Positions 6,781-12,615 of a stretch of DNA of 12,615 bases are shown here, piece by piece (the first letter of the stretch is position 1; the number at the start of each line of letters is the position of its first letter). The notes under the pieces were generated by a model, which worked only from the letters and a program-made list of their open reading frames with translations, was not told the DNA's origin and made no database searches. Both the position numbers and the translations under genes were made by a program. This stretch comes from JAVBNC01 sp031551765 (lineage in GTDB: Bacteria; Desulfobacterota; Desulfovibrionia; Desulfovibrionales; Desulfovibrionaceae), in assembly GCA_031551765.1 (NCBI GenBank), contig JAVBNC010000065.1, positions 1-12,615 on the forward strand, read 5' to 3'.

Positions 6781-8340
6781 ATGCCGCACGCCGCCGACCA
6801 GACCGCCCTTTTTGACCGGGCCGCCCTGCTGGGCAAGGGCAGCGCCGCGTCCAGGGTGCTGGGCTTTGTGCGTGACGCGCTGCTTGCCTACGCCTTGGGC
6901 GGGGGCGCGGCGGCGGACGCTTTTTTTGTGGCTTTCCGGCTGCCCAACGCGGCCCGGCGGCTGCTGGGGGAGGGTTCCCTGGCCCTGGCGCTGATCCCGG
7001 CCCTGACGCGGCGCGAGCGGGAACAGGGGCCGGAGGCCTCTCATAGTCTGGCACGCGCCTGTCTGGCCCTGTTTTTCGGGGGCTTCTGCGTTCTGACCCT
7101 GGCCGGCGTGCTGCTGGCCAGGCCTTTGGCTTTGGGGCTTGCGCCCGGCCTGGCGTACACGCCGGGCATTCTGGGGCTGGCCGCCATGCTGCTGGCCGTT
7201 TCCCTGCCTTACGCGCCCTTTGCGGCGGGGGCGGCCGTCAGTTCCGGCCTGCTTATGGCCAGGGGGCGCTTTTTCATGCCCGCGCTCACTCCCCTGGTCT
7301 TCAACCTGGCGCTTATTCCCTGCGCTGTGGCCGCCCTGTTTCTGCCCACGACCAGAGACGCGGCCCTGCTGCTGGCCGCCGGGGTGGCCGCCGGAGGCGG
7401 GGCGCAGTGGCTGTGCCAGCTCCCGGCCCTGAAAGCCCTGGGCTTTACCTGGCGCGGTCCTTGGCCCCTGCGCGACGCGGAGGCCCACGCCGTGCTGCGC
7501 GCCACGCCTCCGGCGCTGTTGGGGGCGGCCGCGCAGCAGCTGAACCTGCTGGCCGTGACCATGCTGGCTTCCCTGCTCGCGCCCGGCGCCATCACGGCTT
7601 TATACTTCGCGGAACGCCTGGTGGAGCTGCCTTCCGGGGTTATCGGCGCGTCCCTTGGCCTGGCGGCCCTGCCCGCGCTTACGGAACTGCGGCAGGCGGA
7701 AGACCGGCAGACCTTTCGGGACGCTCTGGGGCACTCCCTGCGCCTGAGTCTTTTTTGCTCCCTGCCCTCCGCTTTAGGCCTGGCGGGCCTGGCCCTGCCC
7801 TTGGCGCAAGGTCTGTTCGGCCACGGCGCTTTTGACCTGAACGCGCAAACGGCCACAGCCGGGGCGCTTGAGGCGTATGCCCCGGCTTTGCCCGCGCTGG
7901 CCGCTTCCCGCCCTTTGCTGGCCGCGCTGAACGCCTTGGGCCGGGGCAAACGCACGGCTTTTTGCGCGCTCGTCTCTCTGGCCCTGACTTTGGCTTGTGG
8001 CGCGGTCCTGCTTTTTTGCACGCCCCTGAACAGCCCCTGGGCCGTGTCCCTGGCCGCCGCCCTGGGCGCCTGGGGCAACGCGGCCCTGCTCTGGCGCGAG
8101 CTGGGCAGAGAAAAAGCGGCCCCGCCCCTTTCCGGCCTGCTGCCCTGGCCGGTATTGGCGGGCTGCGCTGCCCTGGCTCTGTTTCTGGCCGGGCTGCGCG
8201 CGTTTTCCTTGGGCCCGCTGGCTTCCCTGGCCCTGGGCGTGCTGCCGGGCGCGGCGCTGTATGCCGGTCTGACCCTGGCCCTGGGCAGCGAAGAAGCGCG
8301 CCTTTGCCTGCGGCTGCTGCGCCAAAACCGCCGGGCATGA
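6781..8340 (+). CDS. murJ: Lipid II flippase MurJ
   Basis: A 519-residue integral membrane protein of the MviN/MurJ family, which moves lipid II across the inner membrane for peptidoglycan assembly. The N-terminal signature is clear: ASRVLGFVRD (23-32), ADAFFVAFRLPNAARRLLGEGSLALALIPAL (45-75 region) and YFAERLVELPSGVIG (275-289). Arg24, Arg31, Asp46, Arg53 and Arg279 fit the charged cavity residues of characterised MurJ. The rest is an alanine/leucine-rich series of about 14 membrane segments, at normal length. The ATG at 6781 follows AAGGGA (6768-6773) with 7-nt spacing; the longer frame to 6712 would translate the repeat element. A TATAAT at 6776-6781 overlaps the start codon and is probably chance. 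The promoter must lie in or beyond the repeat element. The gene converges on MCP2. Confidence 0.93.
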   Translation: MPHAADQTALFDRAALLGKGSAASRVLGFVRDALLAYALGGGAAADAFFVAFRLPNAARRLLGEGSLALALIPALTRREREQGPEASHSLARACLALFFGGFCVLTLAGVLLARPLALGLAPGLAYTPGILGLAAMLLAVSLPYAPFAAGAAVSSGLLMARGRFFMPALTPLVFNLALIPCAVAALFLPTTRDAALLLAAGVAAGGGAQWLCQLPALKALGFTWRGPWPLRDAEAHAVLRATPPALLGAAAQQLNLLAVTMLASLLAPGAITALYFAERLVELPSGVIGASLGLAALPALTELRQAEDRQTFRDALGHSLRLSLFCSLPSALGLAGLALPLAQGLFGHGAFDLNAQTATAGALEAYAPALPALAASRPLLAALNALGRGKRTAFCALVSLALTLACGAVLLFCTPLNSPWAVSLAAALGAWGNAALLWRELGREKAAPPLSGLLPWPVLAGCAALALFLAGLRAFSLGPLASLALGVLPGAALYAGLTLALGSEEARLCLRLLRQNRRA

Positions 8341-8362
8341 AAAAGCCCCGCCAAGGCGGGGC
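8340..8362 (-). terminator. Rho-independent terminator of MCP2, between convergent genes
   Basis: GCCCCGC (8345-8351) pairs with GCGGGGC (8356-8362) around a 4-nt loop. Read on the minus strand the stem is followed by TTTTT (8344-8340), the canonical form, so it serves MCP2, which ends at 8388. On the plus strand only GAGTTTCTC follows, so it may act weakly for murJ, whose stop codon it touches. Confidence 0.8.
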
Positions 8363-8387
8363 CCGGAGTTTCTCATGGCGCGCAGCG

Positions 8388-10426
8388 TTATTGAATGGCT
8401 TGCGAGGCCGGAGCGGGTTCTCTCTGCAGCCGGTCGATCAACCCGCGCAAGGTTTCGGCCTGAGAGGCCAGGGCTTCCACGGACGAGGCGGCTTCGCGCA
8501 TGGCGGCGGCCGTTTCGCCGGAAATGCGGTTGACCTCTTCCACGGTCCTGTTGATCTCGCTGCTGGCGGCGGACTGCTCTTCCGAAGCCGTGGCTATGGA
8601 CTGCACCTGCATGGCGGTATCCTCCACCAGCCCGACTATGGCGGAAAGGCTGTTGTCCGCGTCGTGGGCCATGGTGGCGACGGACTGCACCGTCCGCACG
8701 GTTTCTTCTATCCGCGCGGTGCTGCTCTGGGTGCGCTGCTGTATGCCGCCAATAACTTCGTTGACTTCGCGCGTGGCTTCCATGGTTTTTTCCGCCAGTT
8801 TGCGCACTTCGTCCGCCACCACGGCAAAACCCCGGCCCGCGCCGCTTCTATGGCGGCGTTCAAGGCCAGCAGGTTGGTCTGGTCCGCTATTTCGTTGATC
8901 ACGCTGATAATCCTGCCTATGCCTTCCGCCTGGCGGGCCAGGTCGGCCACTCCTTCTTTGACGCTGTCGGTCTGGTTTTGCACGGTGGCCATGCCTTCCA
9001 GCACCCGGCCCACGGCCATGGCCCCCTGCTGCGCCTGGCCGCGCGATTGCGCCGCGGTATCCGCGGCTTGGGCGGCGTTTTGCGCCACCTCCAGCACCGT
9101 GGCGGCCATTTCGGTCATGGCGCTGGCTGTTTCCGCCATTTTTTCGCCCTGCACCAAAGCCCCCTTGCTGGATTGCTCCACCTGGGCGGCAATATCGCTG
9201 CTGGCTTCGGAAACGCTGTTGGCCACGGCTTGGGAAGAAGCGGCCACTTCACTGATGCGGCGTCCGTTTTCCTCAATGGCCAGTTGCTTGGCCACCATGT
9301 CCGTCATGTCGACCCAAACGGACAGGGTACCCAGCAGCGCCCCTTCCTTGCCGTAAATGGGGGCGGAAGAAATGCTGGCGTGCCGGCTGTTGTTTTTACG
9401 CGTCTTGAATTCCCGGGTCACGAACAGGGATCTGTTCTCTTTCAGGGCACGCGTGGAGAGGGTTTCCGCGTTTTTATCGCCCCAAATGTATTCGCCGGAA
9501 GTCTGGCCGATGTAGTCCTCCGGATTTCCGTCTCGCTCTATGAGGTTGAGCATCAGTTGGTTGGTAAACACAGTGGTGTCCTGCGGCGAAAAAACGGAAC
9601 AGGGCACGGTAATGCCCCGCAGCACGCCTTGCGAAAAGGCCAGTTGCTTATTGAGGTGGGCCATTAGTTCGCTCAGGTTGGACGCCAGAATCCCCAGTTC
9701 GTCCTGGTTGTCGATGGCAAGGAGACCGCATTCGCCTTTGCGGCATGCGGTGGAATAGTCCGTAATCTGCCGCAGCGGCCGCAGAATGCCGGTGAACAAA
9801 ATGCAGGACAAAGTCACCACCGCGAGAATGGCGCAGGTCCCCAACCCTATGGAAACATACCTGGCGTTGGCCGCTGTGGCGTCAAAAACCGCGTCCTGCG
9901 CCAGCTTGTCCTTTTGCAGCCGCTCCATTATGCCCGCGAACTCCTTCTGCACCGCGGTCAAGGCCGGAGAAGTCTGTTGCGTGAACACCCGGGCGGCTTC
10001 CGCGTTTTTCCCTTCTTTCTCCAGCTTTTCTATCAGCACCGCTGAAGCGTGAAGCGCTTTGTGCGGCGCCTCTATACTCCGCAGCCTGTCGGCTATTTCA
10101 GGGAAAATTCGCTCGGCTTGCGCGCGTTGATTACTGTAGTACCATTTCCCAAAGTCACAGACAGCCGCATCCTTGGCCATGGTAAAGTCGCTTGCGTCAT
10201 TCTTGGCCATATAGACGAGCAGAGCGTTCACCCACTGCATATGCTGCAGTTCTACTTTTACGATATTCTGGGAAAGGGCTGAGGCCGTATTCAGGCGTTC
10301 CGTCGCCGAATTAAGGGCCGAAACCGAATATATGGAGTATAACACGCTGGAAAAGGTTGCCAAAAAGACGATCCCCATGCCTACAATGAACTTGCTCCGT
10401 ATGCTGGTATCCTTCCAGGATTTCAT
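8388..10426 (-). pseudogene. Methyl-accepting chemotaxis protein with CZB-like sensor, frameshifted (MCP2)
   Basis: A chemoreceptor of about 683 residues if restored. From the ATG at 10426 (AGGT 4 nt upstream): TM1 12-34; an extracytoplasmic helical domain 35-189 with the CZB zinc-site pattern (His62-x-x-Trp65, Cys90-x-Phe-Gly-x-Trp95, His122-x3-His126); TM2 190-213; HAMP about 214-265; PAS about 267-380; signalling domain from about 390. The frame breaks near 8830-8836, within the conserved tip. AIEAARAG (525-532) should continue with about five residues such as EAGRG before FAVVADEVR, but the DNA joins directly, which implies loss of 13 nt. Translation then runs 40 wrong residues and stops at 8708 (572 residues total). 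The other half, VADEVRKLAEKTMEATREV to the TAA at 8388, is intact in the second frame. MCP1 keeps the missing segment (RAGDAGRGF). A sequencing or assembly error cannot be excluded. Confidence 0.85.
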
Positions 10427-10517
10427 GCGCACCTCGCTGCGGTAGAGATGGGAGCGGAATAGATTCCTTGCCATGACTGTGCTGAAGCGCACTGGAGAAA
10501 ATTGAGATATGATATTT

Positions 10518-10546
10518 TGCATACACAAAAAATACATCTATGGCAA
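10518..10546 (-). promoter_or_regulatory. Candidate promoter for MCP2
   Basis: On the minus strand TTGCCA (10541-10546), a 17-nt spacer and TATGCA (10518-10523) lie about 90 nt upstream of the MCP2 start, in AT-rich DNA. The -10 box is poor, so this is only a candidate. Confidence 0.3.
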
Positions 10547-10622
10547 TACAAACATATCATTTTTTTATTTAATATAATCACTACATTGAAAAAAATACTT
10601 TGTGGCGAAACCATGATCATTG

Positions 10623-10674
10623 TGCTGGTTATACTTTTTTTTCTGTATTAAAAAACTCCGGTATAATACCAGCA
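10623..10674. promoter_or_regulatory. AT-rich inverted repeat, possible operator
   Basis: TGCTGGT-TATAC (10623-10634) pairs with GTATA-AT-ACCAGCA (10661-10674), a 12-bp stem with a 2-nt bulge. Inside it T8 and A5 runs can also pair, and the right arm contains its own palindrome GGTATAATACC (10660-10670). It lies about 200 nt upstream of MCP2. Function unknown. Confidence 0.3.
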
Positions 10675-10900
10675 TATTCCACCGTTACATGGAAATATCT
10701 ATTTAATTTTCTGTAACTTGCCTTTATATTAGCGCGGAAAAAACGCACCGGCGCGGAAAAAAAGGAAGGAGAAGCCTTGCGGTACGGAAACGCTATGGCG
10801 GGACCGCCTCTGGACATCCCTTTTCAGCCGGTGTACCCACCTAGGCGAACCGCGTAGCCTGCAACAGCGGGATAAGAGCGGGATAAAACCCCTGGGGAAA

Positions 10901-10934
10901 GAAAAAGGACCTGCAAGTTGCCTTGCAAGTCCTT
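10901..10934 (-). terminator. Rho-independent terminator of tRNA-His
   Basis: AAGGACTTGCAAG and CTTGCAGGTCCTT (read on the minus strand) form a 13-bp stem with one G-T pair and a GCAA loop (10905-10934). The U-run begins within the last stem bases (10906-10902). It starts 8 nt past the tRNA 3' end. A-runs on the other side would let it work in both directions. Confidence 0.88.
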
Positions 10935-10941
10935 GAAAAAG

Positions 10942-11018
10942 TGGGGCGAACGATGGGGATTGAACCCACGACCCCCTGGGCCACAACCAGGTGCTCTGCC
11001 AACTGAGCTACGTCCGCC
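10942..11018 (-). tRNA. tRNA-His (anticodon GTG)
   Basis: All arms of the cloverleaf can be drawn. The acceptor GCGGACG pairs with CGTTCGC (one G-T). The D-arm is GCTC...GAGC, the anticodon stem CCTGG/CCAGG holds loop TTGTGGC with anticodon GTG, and the T-arm is GTGGG/CCCAT with loop TTCAATC. The extra G at position -1 (11018) faces C73, the identity pair of histidine tRNA. CCA is encoded (10942-10944). It has its own promoter and terminator and is divergent from murA. Confidence 0.97.
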
Positions 11019-11032
11019 ACAAGAGAATGAGG

Positions 11033-11061
11033 GTCTTACACGTTCGCGCCGGCAAGGTCAA
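11033..11061 (-). promoter_or_regulatory. Promoter of tRNA-His
   Basis: TTGACC (11056-11061 on the minus strand), a 17-nt spacer and TAAGAC (11033-11038) lie just upstream of the tRNA, placing the transcript start about 8-10 nt before G-1. The -35 box is strong and the -10 box partial. It shares a 105-nt gap with the start of murA, for which no clear promoter is visible. Confidence 0.55.
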
Positions 11062-11123
11062 GGACTTTGCCCGGCGGCGCGCACAAACCGCGCCGGAACA
11101 GGCCCAAAGCCATAAGGAACAGC

Positions 11124-12380
<1,257 letters not shown>

Positions 12381-12387
12381 GATGGAG

Positions 12388-12615
12388 TAGCGGTCGAAGC
12401 CATCTAAGAGTAAAAGCAGGGCGCTGCCCTGCCCCGCCCAGGGGGGTGACCCCCCTGGACCCCGCGACAGGGGTATGGCTTCGCGCGCGGTGGGTATGTA
12501 AGCGAGTGCGGACACAGGGAGAGCGTTTCGGGTAACCTGTACCGTCGCTGACCACCCTGAATGGGTTCCAAGGGGCGCGCCCCTTGGCGGGTGAGTCCAG
12601 AGAGGGCGGAGCCCT
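12388..12615. repeat. Structured element with terminal inverted repeats, copy 2, cut by window end
   Basis: Second copy, in the same orientation as 6510-6759. The left end TAGCGGTCGAAGCCATCT is a diverged form of copy 1's terminus. The blocks keep the same order: GCAGGGC/GCCCTGC hairpin 12416-12432; CCAGG...CCTGG hairpin 12438-12458; 38 nt identical to copy 1 (12450-12487); core; palindrome CCAAGGGGCGCGCCCCTTGG (12568-12587); and the start of the last hairpin, AGGGCGGAGCCCT (12603-12615). The right terminal inverted repeat should lie roughly 30 nt beyond the window. It follows the murA stop directly, so it may also shape the murA 3' end. Confidence 0.82.

Larger units (their letters stand above)
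10427..10900. other. AT-rich intergenic region between MCP2 and tRNA-His
   Basis: No clear gene. 10500-10740 is strongly AT-rich, unlike the rest of the window. It contains an MCP2 promoter candidate (10518-10546), an inverted repeat (10623-10674), a 12-nt direct repeat GCGCGGAAAAAA at 10732 and 10751, and a tandem pair of AGCGGGATAA at 10866 and 10877. A possible 26-codon frame with a TTG start (10777-10857) follows AGGAG by 5 nt. Longer minus-strand frames here either overlap the tRNA or lack a usable ribosome binding site. Confidence 0.55.

Noticed and set aside
6776..6781. TATAAT as the -10 box of murJ.
   Set aside because: It overlaps the start codon and the ribosome binding site lies upstream of it, so it cannot drive a normal murJ transcript.
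10629..10817. A 62-codon minus-strand frame in the AT-rich gap.
   Set aside because: The only purine-rich stretch (AAAAGGG) touches the ATG with no spacing, the frame runs across the inverted repeat, and the product is not recognised.
10866..10886. Short tandem AGCGGGATAA repeats as a CRISPR or iteron array.
   Set aside because: Only two units with no spacers, no cas genes and no replication gene nearby.

Overview
The window is GC-rich bacterial chromosomal DNA with no recognisable plasmid, phage or transposase genes. The combination of an EpsC-type serine acetyltransferase, Desulfovibrio-like chemoreceptors, a fused membrane/spermidine-synthase-like protein and several structured intergenic repeats suggests a Desulfovibrionaceae-like sulfate reducer. 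This is an inference from protein and repeat style; there is no rRNA in the window to settle it.

Layout from left to right: (1) a hairpin-rich 5' region, then a plus-strand gene for a membrane-anchored spermidine-synthase-like protein (188-1702). (2) A convergent minus-strand block: the serine O-acetyltransferase gene (1737-2693), an intact Cache/HAMP/PAS methyl-accepting chemotaxis protein (MCP1, 2960-5272) and exonuclease III (5726-6490). (3) A 250-bp element with 18-bp perfect terminal inverted repeats that fills nearly all of the divergent gap between xth and murJ. (4) The lipid II flippase gene murJ (6781-8340), convergent with a second chemoreceptor (MCP2, 8388-10426) that is broken by an inferred 13-nt deletion in its signalling tip. 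(5) An AT-rich gap, then tRNA-His(GTG) on the minus strand with a clear promoter and terminator. (6) murA on the plus strand (11124-12380), followed at once by a second copy of the repeat element, cut by the window end.

Functionally the genes are mostly housekeeping: peptidoglycan synthesis (murA, murJ), cysteine synthesis (cysE/epsC), DNA repair (xth), tRNA and chemotaxis. They alternate in strand and do not form one operon. I did not find an undescribed multigene system. The most unusual signals are the structured repeat family (two copies plus a solitary end, including one base pair that is reversed between copies), a CZB zinc-binding motif placed in the predicted periplasmic domain of MCP2, the frame-breaking deletion in MCP2, and a four-cysteine motif in the serine acetyltransferase.
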